DNA from: Lysobacterales bacterium | GTDB lineage: Bacteria > Pseudomonadota > Gammaproteobacteria > Xanthomonadales > Xanthomonadaceae | NCBI GenBank assembly: GCA_016718605.1 | Contig: JADKCY010000003.1 | Span: 1,116,001 to 1,180,000, forward strand | Direction: 5' to 3' | DNA: 64,000 bases | In this document: positions 35,793 through 43,197 of the stretch, in pieces | Layout: each line of letters starts with the position of its first letter | Position numbering within the stretch: position 1 is the first letter of the stretch | Position numbers and translations under genes: made by a program | The notes under the pieces: generated by a model | Seen by the model: only the letters and a program-made list of their open reading frames with translations | Databases searched by the model: none | Told to the model about the DNA's origin: nothing

Positions 35793-36554
35793 ATGCTGTT
35801 AGCGCTAATTGGTGCATTGGTCATTGGCCTGAGTCTGGGTCTTTTGGGCTCGGGCGGCTCCATTTTGACCGTACCGATTTTGGTCTATGTGATTGGTCAG
35901 CCTGAAAAAATTGCGATTGCCGGATCGCTGGCCATCGTGGGCGGCATCGCACTCGCCGGCGCGATTCCCTGGACACTCAAGCGTCAAGTCGACTGGCGCA
36001 GCGTGATCTGGTTTGGCGGCCCCGGCATGGTCGGCACTTGGCTGGGCGCCTGGGCCTCGCAATGGGTGCCCGGGACGGTGCAATTGTTCCTGTTTGCACT
36101 GGTCATGCTGGCGGCCGCGGTCATGATGTTCCGCAGCCCTAAGCTCGACGCCAAACCTCATACGCCTCGGGGGCGCATGTCGGTCGTCATGGACGGCCTG
36201 ATCGTTGGCGTCATCACGGGTCTGGTCGGCGTGGGTGGTGGCTTCCTGATCGTCCCTGCGCTGGTGCTGCTCGGTGGCCTGAGCATGCAGCGCGCCGTCG
36301 GCACCAGCTTGTGGATTATCGCGCTCAAATCATTCAGTGGCTTCGTCAAATATCTCAGCGTATTGACCGCCGCTGGACTGGCACTCGATTGGCACTTGAT
36401 TGGCCTGTTCACCGGGGTGGGTGCCGTTGGCACTCTGCTCGGCATGCAGGTCGCCAGCAAACTGCCGCAGCAGACGCTAAAACGCGCCTTTGCGGTGTTT
36501 CTGGTGCTGATGGGTGTCTTCATCATTTACCGCACGTTGCCCAACTTGCTTTGA
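35793..36554 (+). CDS. TauE/SafE family sulfite/organosulfur exporter-like membrane protein
   Basis: The ATG at 35793 gives 253 residues with about eight hydrophobic segments. The two half-repeats of the family are visible: GLSLGLLGSGGSILTVPILVY near the N-terminus and GVITGLVGVGGGFLIVPALV in the middle. Family members export or import sulfite, sulfoacetate and related anions at the inner membrane. Position between a peroxiredoxin and a persulfide dioxygenase-like gene suggests removal of sulfite, the product of persulfide oxidation; this is inference from neighbours. The Blh gene follows after 72 bases on the same strand. Confidence 0.92.
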   Translation: MLLALIGALVIGLSLGLLGSGGSILTVPILVYVIGQPEKIAIAGSLAIVGGIALAGAIPWTLKRQVDWRSVIWFGGPGMVGTWLGAWASQWVPGTVQLFLFALVMLAAAVMMFRSPKLDAKPHTPRGRMSVVMDGLIVGVITGLVGVGGGFLIVPALVLLGGLSMQRAVGTSLWIIALKSFSGFVKYLSVLTAAGLALDWHLIGLFTGVGAVGTLLGMQVASKLPQQTLKRAFAVFLVLMGVFIIYRTLPNLL

Positions 36555-36626
36555 GTCAATCCCGCGCGAATTGGCTTCCGCCATGTTGTGCATCCCGTTT
36601 GTTGACGTTCGCCCAAGGAGATCGCC

Positions 36627-37505
36627 ATGAAACCGACCGTTTTGCCGTTTTTCCACAAAGACAGCTGCACGTGGAGCTATGTCGCTTTTGATCCTGCCAG
36701 CAAACAGGCCGTGATCATCGATCCGGTGCTCGATTACGACCCCAAGTCCGGTAACACCTCGCTGGAAAACGCCATCGAAGTCCGCGATGCGGTGCAAGCC
36801 CATGGACTGAACGTACGCTGGATTCTCGAAACCCATGCGCATGCCGATCATCTGTCCAGCGGACACTGGCTGCGCGAGCAGTTTGCAGGTGCCAAGCTGT
36901 CGATTGGCGAGGGCATCTGCAAGGTTCAGAAGACGTTTCGCACCGTGTTCAATCTCGGCGAGCACTTCCCCGTCGACGGCACCCAGTTCGACCACCTGCA
37001 CAAGGACGGCGACCGCTTCATGCTGGGCGAGATTGACGTCCAGGTCATCGCTACCCCTGGCCATACCAATGACAGCGTCAGCTACCTGATTGGTGATGCG
37101 TTGTTCGTGGGCGACACCATGTTCATGCCCGATGGTGGCACCGCACGTTGCGACTTCCCCGGTGGCGACGCACACGTCCTTTACCAATCGATCCATCGCC
37201 TGTTTGCACTGCCGGATGCGACCCGCGTATTCGTCTGCCACGACTATGCGCCTGGCGGTCGTGAGTATCTCTTCGAAACCAGCATTGGTGCAGAAAAAGC
37301 GGCCAATATCCATGTCGGCAGCAGCCGCGCCGAGGACGACTTTGTCGCCATGCGCGAGGCCCGCGACAAGACGCTGGCGATGCCCGTGCTGATCCTGCCT
37401 TCGGTGCAGGTGAACATCCGTGCAGGACAATTGCCCGAGCCTGAAGGCAACGGCGTGCGTTACCTGAAACTGCCGGTTGACCTGTTCCCGGGTGTGCCCA
37501 AATAA
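36627..37505 (+). CDS. metallo-beta-lactamase fold persulfide dioxygenase-like protein (Blh/ETHE1 type)
   Basis: The 292-residue protein starts MKPTVLPFFHKDSCTWSYVA. The metal motif is ETHAHADHLSSG, followed by TPGHTNDSVSYL, FVGDTMFMPDGGTARCDFPGG and FVCHDYAPGGREY. The mononuclear iron site of persulfide dioxygenases (two histidines of HxHxDH-type motif, a later histidine, and the Asp of VGDT) and the GTARCDFPGG block that marks this subgroup are all present. The enzyme oxidises glutathione persulfide to sulfite. Xylella and Xanthomonas-type Blh proteins have the same length and layout. It lies back to back in function with the TauE-type exporter and convergent with the three-cysteine regulator. 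Confidence 0.92.
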   Translation: MKPTVLPFFHKDSCTWSYVAFDPASKQAVIIDPVLDYDPKSGNTSLENAIEVRDAVQAHGLNVRWILETHAHADHLSSGHWLREQFAGAKLSIGEGICKVQKTFRTVFNLGEHFPVDGTQFDHLHKDGDRFMLGEIDVQVIATPGHTNDSVSYLIGDALFVGDTMFMPDGGTARCDFPGGDAHVLYQSIHRLFALPDATRVFVCHDYAPGGREYLFETSIGAEKAANIHVGSSRAEDDFVAMREARDKTLAMPVLILPSVQVNIRAGQLPEPEGNGVRYLKLPVDLFPGVPK

Positions 37506-37535
37506 GCGCCTGCCTCACCTTCTCAAGTTACCGAG

Positions 37536-38843
37536 TCAATGCGCGGTCCCAAGTGAACGCAGCTTCCGATACAAACTGCGTTCGCTTATACCCAACTGTT
37601 GGGCCAGTTCTCGACGACTGCCGTGATGCGCAGCAGCGTGCCGGAGGAGATCTTCGTCGCTCCACGCACGCGGGCGGGAACGCGGGGCCACTGGCTGAGT
37701 CAGCACTGCCGGTTCACTCTCCAGCGCGAGCGCCGCATCCAACGTTTCGGCGCTGATGACATCACCATCCGTCAATAGCAATGCGCGCTCCAGCAAGTTC
37801 CGCAACTCACGGATGTTGCCCGGAAAATCGTGTGTGCTCAGACGCACCATGGCGGCGTCCGTCAGGCGGATCGCGCGCGCGCCAGCAAGCCTGGCGAGCA
37901 TGGACCCCGCCAACAGCGGCACATCCGCTCGCCGTTCACGCAGGCTGGGCAAGCGAATCGGAAAGGTCGCGATGCGGAAATACAGGTCTTGGCGGAACAG
38001 GCCGTCGCGCACCCGTTGCGGCAAGTCGCGGTGCGTTGCGGACACCAGTCGAATATCCGCGTGCCGCAGGTCACTGCTTCCGACGCGGCGATAGGTACCC
38101 GACTCCAGCAGACGGAGCAGTTTGACCTGCATGCCGAGAGGGATATCGCCGACCTCATCCAAGAACAAGGTGCCACCGCTGGCCGATTCGACCAGCCCTC
38201 GGCGTGCCGCACTGGCACCGGTGAATGCACCACGCTCATGTCCGAACAGCTCCGCCTCAAACAGCGACTCGGGCAGGCTGGCGCAATCGACCACCACCAT
38301 CGGACCACTCTGGCGCGCGCTGGCGCGGTGCAACGCCTGCGCGACAAGTTCTTTGCCGGTGCCCGATTCACCCAGCAGCAGAACCGATGCCTCAGACGGC
38401 GCGACTCGGTTCATCAGCGACAGCATGCGTTGAAACGCCGTCGAGCGACCGACCAGACCTTGTGGACTCGCCACACTCTGCGCCAGCGCGAGGCTTTCCA
38501 TGCGTTCCACAAAATAGCGCGCTTCACCCGAGGCATCGCGGATCGGCACCAGTTCGATACCGACGTAGGCATCGCCCTGTGGCGTGTGATGCAAGTGCAG
38601 GACGCGTTCGCGCTGACCGGACTGCTTGGCAGCCGCCAACGGGCAGGACTCACCGGCTTGATCGCAAGGTCGGTTGATACCGTGTGACACCTGATAGCAG
38701 GTGCGACCGATGACACTTTCCTCGCGCTGGAACTGCGCACGGTAGGCGGCATTGGCAGCGAGGATTCGGTACTGCCCGTCAAACAGGATGTGCGGCTCGG
38801 GCAGGCTGTCGAGGTAGGCAATCAGTTCGGCGAGCGGTTGCAT
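37536..38843 (-). CDS. sigma-54-dependent transcriptional activator, FisR-like sulfane-sulfur sensor
   Basis: The ATG at 38843 (MQPLAELIAYLDSLPEPH) gives 435 residues. Residues 1-125 form a PAS-like sensor with cysteines 49, 60 and 67 in GRTC...RPC...ESC. The spacing (11 and 7) equals that of C53/C64/C71 in the sulfane-sulfur sensor FisR of Cupriavidus. Residues 150-380 are the AAA+ domain: LLGESGTGKELVAQAL (Walker A), GAFTGA (sigma-54 contact), GGTLFLDEVGD (Walker B). The C-terminal helix-turn-helix is of the Fis type (HGSRRELAQQLGISERSLYR). It should activate sigma-54 promoters when sulfide-derived persulfides form. It is convergent with the Blh gene and divergent from cydA, with a TGGCAG repeat cluster between. 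Confidence 0.93.
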   Translation of the reverse strand: MQPLAELIAYLDSLPEPHILFDGQYRILAANAAYRAQFQREESVIGRTCYQVSHGINRPCDQAGESCPLAAAKQSGQRERVLHLHHTPQGDAYVGIELVPIRDASGEARYFVERMESLALAQSVASPQGLVGRSTAFQRMLSLMNRVAPSEASVLLLGESGTGKELVAQALHRASARQSGPMVVVDCASLPESLFEAELFGHERGAFTGASAARRGLVESASGGTLFLDEVGDIPLGMQVKLLRLLESGTYRRVGSSDLRHADIRLVSATHRDLPQRVRDGLFRQDLYFRIATFPIRLPSLRERRADVPLLAGSMLARLAGARAIRLTDAAMVRLSTHDFPGNIRELRNLLERALLLTDGDVISAETLDAALALESEPAVLTQPVAPRSRPRAWSDEDLLRHAAAHHGSRRELAQQLGISERSLYRKLRSLGTAH

Positions 38844-38877
38844 GGCGATCTCGGAACGCTGTTTATACCGAGCATGA

Positions 38878-38924
38878 TGGCAGTTTGGCAGACACAAACA
38901 ACTGCCATGGCAGTCATTTGGCAG
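38878..38924. promoter_or_regulatory. TGGCAG repeat cluster, candidate upstream activator site
   Basis: Within 47 bases TGGCAG occurs at 38878, 38886, 38908 and 38919, and CTGCCA at 38902; the last-named joins the third copy in a perfect 14-base palindrome (38901-38914). The cluster lies between the FisR-like gene and cydA, about 120-165 bases before the candidate -24/-12 promoter, which is a usual distance for binding of a sigma-54 activator. Binding by the adjacent regulator is inference; it could also serve autoregulation. Confidence 0.5.
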
Positions 38925-39042
38925 TCTGCTGAGGTAGGCAACCCGTGTCATTCCCGGCGCGACACTTTGTCGCTGCGGCAATTTGCCGCGCAACCATTTG
39001 ATCTAGAACACTATTTATATCTTCTACCAAAGCGCATGCTGA

Positions 39043-39060
39043 TTGGCACGATTCCTGATT
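39043..39060 (+). promoter_or_regulatory. candidate sigma-54 (-24/-12) promoter of cydAB
   Basis: TTGGCACGATTCCTGATT has a perfect -24 element (TTGGCACG) and, four bases on, CTGAT in place of the -12 consensus TTGCW, so two positions differ, including the usually invariant C of GC. It lies about 100 bases before the cydA start and downstream of the repeat cluster. The nearby sigma-54 activator makes the call reasonable, but the weak -12 leaves doubt. Confidence 0.45.
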
Positions 39061-39160
39061 AGAGATGCCTGAACCGGTCCTTCCAAGGGCCTGTCAGCTC
39101 GGATCGCATCCGATCCCGCCCGTTCAGGCACTGACACTTCGGCTGTGTGAGGAGATTGTT

Positions 39161-40726
39161 GTGATTTCAGAACAACTGGTTGATCTATCGCGACTGCAGT
39201 TTCTGGTAACTGCGATGTACCACTTCCTGTTCGTGCCGCTGACGCTCGGCATGGTCTGGATATTGGTGATCATGGAGTCGGTCTATGTGATGACTGGCAA
39301 GGTGGTGTGGAAGGACATGACCCGCTTCTGGGGCAAGCTCTTCGGCATCAACTTCGCACTCGGTGTTACCACCGGCATCACCATGGAGTTCCAGTTCGGT
39401 ACCAATTGGGCGTATTACTCGCACTATGTCGGTGACATCTTCGGCGCGCCGCTGGCCATTGAGGGCCTGATGGCCTTCTTCTTGGAATCAACTTTCATCG
39501 GCCTGTTCTTTTTTGGCTGGGATCGACTCTCCAAACCGCAACACTTGATGGTGACCGTGCTGATGGCGATCGGCACCAATCTGTCTGCACTCTGGATTCT
39601 GGTCGCCAATGGCTGGATGCAGAATCCGGTCGGTGCCGAATTCAGTTACGACACCATGCGCATGGAAATGGTCGACTTCTGGTCGGTCGTGTTCAACCCG
39701 GATGCGCAGGCCAAGTTCGTCCATACGGTTTCGGCGGGCTATGTGACCGGCGCGATGTTTGTCTTGTCGATCTCCGCGTTCTACCTGCTGCGTAAGCGGG
39801 ATGTGGAATTCGCCAAGCGCAGCTTCCGCGCGGCTGCCGCCTTTGGCTTGGCGTCGGTATGCTCGGTGATCGTGCTGGGTGATGAATCCGGCTACACCGT
39901 CGGCGAAGCGCAGCAGACCAAGCTGGCCGCGATGGAAGCGATGTGGCACACCGATCCCGCGCCAGCACCCTTTAATCTCGTGGCCTGGCCGAATGAAGCG
40001 GAGCAGAAGAACGACTGGGAGCTGCAGATTCCCTACGTCATGGGATTGATCGGCACACGCTCGGTCACGCACACGATGCCCGGCATTCACGACATCAAGG
40101 AACGCAATCGCGAACGCATCCTGTCGGGTGTCAACGCCGTCGTGGCGCTGGAATCCTTGCGCAAGAATCGCCAGGACGCGGCTGCCAAAGCGACCTTTGA
40201 GGCCCACAAGGCCGATCTTGGCTTCGGTCTGTTGCTCAAGCGCTATACCGATGATGTGCGCGCCGCCAGCCCTGAGATGGTCGAGAAGGCCGTGCATGAC
40301 ACGGTGCCCGCCGTCACGCCGATGTTCTGGAGCTTCCGCTTCATGGTCGGCTTGGGCTTTCTGATGCTGGCACTGTTCAGTCTCGCCTTCCTGTCCACAC
40401 TGAAGGTCAACTGCATGCAGAAGCCCTGGCTGCTGCGCTGGGCGCTATGGATGTTGCCGGTGCCGTGGATCGCCAGTGAACTCGGCTGGTTTGTGGCCGA
40501 GTATGGCCGACAGCCGTGGACGATCTACGGTGTGCTGCCAACCCATCTGTCGGTCTCCAATCTGACTGTCGAAAGTCTGTATGCCTCGATTGCCGGGTTC
40601 GTGGCCTTCTACACCGTGCTGGCCATCGTCGAGATGTACCTGATGGTGCGCTTTGCCAAACAAGGTCCGGGCAGCCTGGGTACAGGCCGCTACGACAACG
40701 AACCTTCCTACGCTGACGCCCACTGA
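39161..40726 (+). CDS. cydA: cytochrome bd ubiquinol oxidase subunit I
   Basis: The GTG at 39161, preceded by GAGGAG, gives MISEQLVDLSRLQFLVTAMY and 521 residues, the size of E. coli CydA; the open frame upstream (from 39065) has no family support and overlaps the promoter area. Haem ligands are seen: His21 in MYHFLFVPLTLG, a histidine in FVHTVSAGYVTGAM and a methionine in FRFMVGLGF. The long quinol-binding Q-loop is present (from about 250 to 390), and GWFVAEYGRQPWTIYG is the signature near the C-terminus. It oxidises quinol and carries haems b558, b595 and d, reducing oxygen to water at the inner membrane. bd oxidases are known to resist sulfide, nitric oxide and cyanide. Confidence 0.97.
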   Translation: MISEQLVDLSRLQFLVTAMYHFLFVPLTLGMVWILVIMESVYVMTGKVVWKDMTRFWGKLFGINFALGVTTGITMEFQFGTNWAYYSHYVGDIFGAPLAIEGLMAFFLESTFIGLFFFGWDRLSKPQHLMVTVLMAIGTNLSALWILVANGWMQNPVGAEFSYDTMRMEMVDFWSVVFNPDAQAKFVHTVSAGYVTGAMFVLSISAFYLLRKRDVEFAKRSFRAAAAFGLASVCSVIVLGDESGYTVGEAQQTKLAAMEAMWHTDPAPAPFNLVAWPNEAEQKNDWELQIPYVMGLIGTRSVTHTMPGIHDIKERNRERILSGVNAVVALESLRKNRQDAAAKATFEAHKADLGFGLLLKRYTDDVRAASPEMVEKAVHDTVPAVTPMFWSFRFMVGLGFLMLALFSLAFLSTLKVNCMQKPWLLRWALWMLPVPWIASELGWFVAEYGRQPWTIYGVLPTHLSVSNLTVESLYASIAGFVAFYTVLAIVEMYLMVRFAKQGPGSLGTGRYDNEPSYADAH

Positions 40727-40737
40727 GGAGCACGATC

Positions 40738-41877
40738 ATGTTCGACTACGAAACGCTCAAACTGATCTGGTGGCTGCTGGTCGGCGTGTTGTTGCTGGGC
40801 TTTGCCATCATGGATGGTCATGACATGGGCGTCGGCACCCTACTGCCGTTCGCCGGCAAGAACGATCTCGAACGCCGCGTCATCATCAACACGGTGGGTC
40901 CGCACTGGGACGGCAACCAGGTCTGGTTCATCACCGGCGGTGGTGCCATCTTCGCGGCATGGCCGTTGGTCTATGCCACCGCTTTCAGTGGCTTCTACTG
41001 GGCCATGCTGGCCGTACTCTGGGCACTGTTCTTCCGTCCTGTCGGATTCGACTACCGCAGCAAGCTGCACAACCCGACCTGGCGCAAGGTGTGGGATTGG
41101 GGCCTCTTCATTGGGGGTGCCGTGCCGCCGCTGATCTTTGGTGTGGCCTTCGGAAATCTGTTTCAGGGCGTGCCTTTCCATTTCAATGACATGCTGATGT
41201 CAACCTACAGCGGCAGTTTCTGGGCGTTGCTAAACCCGTTTGCCTTGTTGGCAGGCGTGGTGTCCACCGCCATGATCACCATGCATGGCGCGGTGTATCT
41301 GGCGCATCGCACCGAGGGCAATATCCAGCAGCGCGCCATCCGGGCCGCGACGGTGTTTGGGCTGTTGATGGTGGTGGGATTCGTCGCTGCAGGCGTCTGG
41401 CTGCACACCAGCATCGAGGGCTATGTCATCACCTCCGTCGTCGATCCCAATGCACTGCCCGACCCGCTATCGAAAACCGTAGTGCGCGAGGCTGGTGCCT
41501 GGTGGCACAACTTCGATCAGCACCCGGCGTTGTTGCTGATTCCTGTACTGGGCATCCTGGGCGCGCTGTGGTCGATCGCACTGGTGCGGTTGTACCGCAC
41601 CGGCCTGGCGTTCATCGCCAGCGCATTGTCGATGACCGGGGTGATTGGCACCGCAGGCGTCACCCTGTTCCCATTTGTCATGCCGTCATCGTCGACGCCC
41701 AATGCCAGCCTGACGGTGTGGGACAGCGTCTCCAGTCATCTGACGCTCGGCCTGATGTTCTGGGCCACCGTGATCTTCATGCCTTTGATCATCGTCTACA
41801 CCAGTTGGGCCTATCGCGTGATGCGCGGCAAAGTTACCGCCGCCTACGTCCGCGAGAACTCGCATTCCGCTTACTGA
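40738..41877 (+). CDS. cydB: cytochrome bd ubiquinol oxidase subunit II
   Basis: The 379-residue, 8-9-helix protein starts MFDYETLKLIWWLLVGVLLL eleven bases after the cydA stop with a GAGGAG site. Typical CydB features are FAIMDGHDMGVGTLLPF, GPHWDGNQVWFITGGGAIF, RPVGFDYRSK and AMITMHGAVYLAHRTEG. It forms the heterodimer with CydA and is needed for haem assembly. The next gene (NifX-like) starts 11 bases after its stop, so the whole set cydA-cydB-NifX-like-cydX is one operon. Confidence 0.97.
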   Translation: MFDYETLKLIWWLLVGVLLLGFAIMDGHDMGVGTLLPFAGKNDLERRVIINTVGPHWDGNQVWFITGGGAIFAAWPLVYATAFSGFYWAMLAVLWALFFRPVGFDYRSKLHNPTWRKVWDWGLFIGGAVPPLIFGVAFGNLFQGVPFHFNDMLMSTYSGSFWALLNPFALLAGVVSTAMITMHGAVYLAHRTEGNIQQRAIRAATVFGLLMVVGFVAAGVWLHTSIEGYVITSVVDPNALPDPLSKTVVREAGAWWHNFDQHPALLLIPVLGILGALWSIALVRLYRTGLAFIASALSMTGVIGTAGVTLFPFVMPSSSTPNASLTVWDSVSSHLTLGLMFWATVIFMPLIIVYTSWAYRVMRGKVTAAYVRENSHSAY

Positions 41878-41888
41878 GGAGAGTGAAC

Positions 41889-42293
41889 ATGGCAGTCACC
41901 ACTGTCGCGCTGACAATGCAAAACAAACGCGAGATCACCGAGCATGCTGGCAAGTGCCGCAACTTTCTGCTGGTGCGGTTTGATCGTGGGCAGGAAGTCG
42001 ACCGAAACTGGGTCAAGCTGTCTCTCGAAGAAACCTTTTCACAATGGGGCGCACCGTTGCCACCCGGCTTGGATGGTATCGATGCCTTGATTACCCGCAG
42101 TGCCGGCCCAGGTTTGCAGTTGCGTCTTGCGGCTCAAAAAGTCCGCGCGCTGATCACCGACATCAGCGATCCCGAACAGGCCCTCGGCATGTTCCACAGA
42201 GGTGAACTCAGCGCGCCCATTCCCTCCCCGTGGTCGCCCGTCATCGCCTCACACGAGGGATGCGGCGGGCACGATTGCGGCTGCAAACACTGA
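41889..42293 (+). CDS. NifX/NifB-fold (dinitrogenase cofactor type) protein with Cys/His tail, between cydB and cydX
   Basis: The ATG at 41889 follows GAGGAG and gives 134 residues. VALTMQNKREITEHAGKCRN and, later, ALITRSAGPGLQLRLAAQKV followed by RALITDISDPEQAL match the Di-Nitro_FeMo-Co fold seen in NifX, NafY and the NifB C-terminal domain, which bind iron-sulfur cofactor precursors. The tail HEGCGGHDCGCKH has three cysteines and three histidines and looks like a metal-binding end. No nitrogenase gene is in the window. Proteins of this fold do occur beside cytochrome bd genes in proteobacteria, so a role in assembly or maturation of the oxidase, or in metal/sulfur handling, is possible but unproven. 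Confidence 0.8.
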   Translation: MAVTTVALTMQNKREITEHAGKCRNFLLVRFDRGQEVDRNWVKLSLEETFSQWGAPLPPGLDGIDALITRSAGPGLQLRLAAQKVRALITDISDPEQALGMFHRGELSAPIPSPWSPVIASHEGCGGHDCGCKH

Positions 42294-42303
42294 AGGAGCA
42301 CGT

Positions 42304-42438
42304 ATGTGGTATTTCGCTTGGATATTGGGTGTCGGCTTCGCCGTCCTGTTGGCCATCCTGAATGCGATGTGGGGCGAAAACGAGGAAGCACGCGCCAATC
42401 CGCAAAGTGACCAAATGCCTAAGTCAGATCAGTCTTGA
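42304..42438 (+). CDS. cydX: cytochrome bd oxidase small subunit CydX
   Basis: The 44-residue protein begins MWYFAWILGVGFAVLLAILN and has the single membrane helix and the N-terminal WYFAWILG block that define CydX; NAMWGENEEARANP follows the helix as in the family. AAGGAG lies nine bases before the ATG. CydX stabilises the CydAB complex and its haems. It is the last clear gene of the cyd operon; a long hairpin follows immediately. Confidence 0.93.
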   Translation: MWYFAWILGVGFAVLLAILNAMWGENEEARANPQSDQMPKSDQS

Positions 42439-42441
42439 TCC

Positions 42442-42478
42442 ATGCAAGGGGAGTAGGCAGCGAAAGCTCCCCATGCAT
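42442..42478 (+). other. inverted repeat after cydX
   Basis: ATGCAAGGGGAG and CTCCCCATGCAT form a 12-base stem with one mismatch and a 13-base loop directly after the cydX stop. No T-run follows, so it is a weak terminator at best. It may reduce read-through into the downstream MBL gene or protect the message end. Confidence 0.5.
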
Positions 42479-42519
42479 CGAATTGCATCGTGGTGAACAA
42501 ACTCCCGAGCACGCGCCCA

Positions 42520-43164
42520 ATGCCTTCCCGAGATCCTCATCAATTCGGCGTATTCCGGGTGCTGTTTGATCAGGCCACTCGCGGACTGTCCTATTTGATT
42601 GCCGAGCCGGGCAAACAACAGGCCGTCATCATCGATCCGGCAACCGGCGATATCCCGTTGATCCTTGCCTTGCTCAACGAACTCGATTTACAGCTGTCGA
42701 ATGTCGTGCAAACCCATGTCCACGATCCAGAGTTCCCCGCCGGACGCGCGTTGACTGAACTGACCTCGGCCACACTCGTCTCACCGTTGACGAATGACGT
42801 GCAGAGAAACCCCACACTGCCATTGGGCGACACCCAAGTTCAGCTCCTCGATACACCGGGCCATCTGGACCGGGGGCTAAGTTTGCTGTGGCGTGATCGC
42901 CTGTTTTGTGGCGACCTCCTGACTCCCTTCGACTGCCACCTGGGACCTGGCGTGGAGCTACCTAGCGCCCACTGGGAAAGCCTGCACCGCATCTTGCAAC
43001 TGCCTGCGGAGACACTGGTGTTTCCCGCCCATGCGCATCGTGATCGGCGTTTGTGGATGCTGGCGGAACTGCAGGACCAACACCCGGCGGCGTGCCTCAG
43101 CAGGGATGAGTTTCTGCAGTCCATTTCGCGCGCACGGCAGACAAGCGCGACGGCTCAGAGATGA
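42520..43164 (+). CDS. MBL-fold protein with degenerate metal site
   Basis: From the ATG at 42520 (MPSRDPHQFGVFRVLFDQAT) the protein has 214 residues; an in-frame GTG at 42490 is the alternative start. The order of blocks follows persulfide dioxygenase: LSYLIAEPGKQQAVIIDPAT, then THVHDPEFPAG, TPGHLDRGLSLLW, LFCGDLLTPFDCHLGPG and VFPAHAHRD. The first metal motif, normally THxHADHxxG, is changed: the second pair Asp-His is replaced by Pro-Glu-Phe, so one or two ligands are missing. Later His and Asp ligands are kept. It may be a non-catalytic or altered relative of the Blh protein at 36627. It follows the cyd operon on the same strand. Confidence 0.75.
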   Translation: MPSRDPHQFGVFRVLFDQATRGLSYLIAEPGKQQAVIIDPATGDIPLILALLNELDLQLSNVVQTHVHDPEFPAGRALTELTSATLVSPLTNDVQRNPTLPLGDTQVQLLDTPGHLDRGLSLLWRDRLFCGDLLTPFDCHLGPGVELPSAHWESLHRILQLPAETLVFPAHAHRDRRLWMLAELQDQHPAACLSRDEFLQSISRARQTSATAQR

Positions 43165-43197
43165 CTCCAAGGTAGTGGCTGCGCCCGCCGCGACTTG

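Noticed and set aside
39065..39160. Longer N-terminus for CydA starting at 39065
   Set aside because: The extra 32 residues have no family support, and the GTG at 39161 has a good GAGGAG site and gives the standard CydA N-terminus.
41889..42293. Evidence for nitrogen fixation
   Set aside because: Only the fold of NifX-like proteins is shared; no nifHDK, nifB or related gene is in the window, and the operon is that of cytochrome bd.
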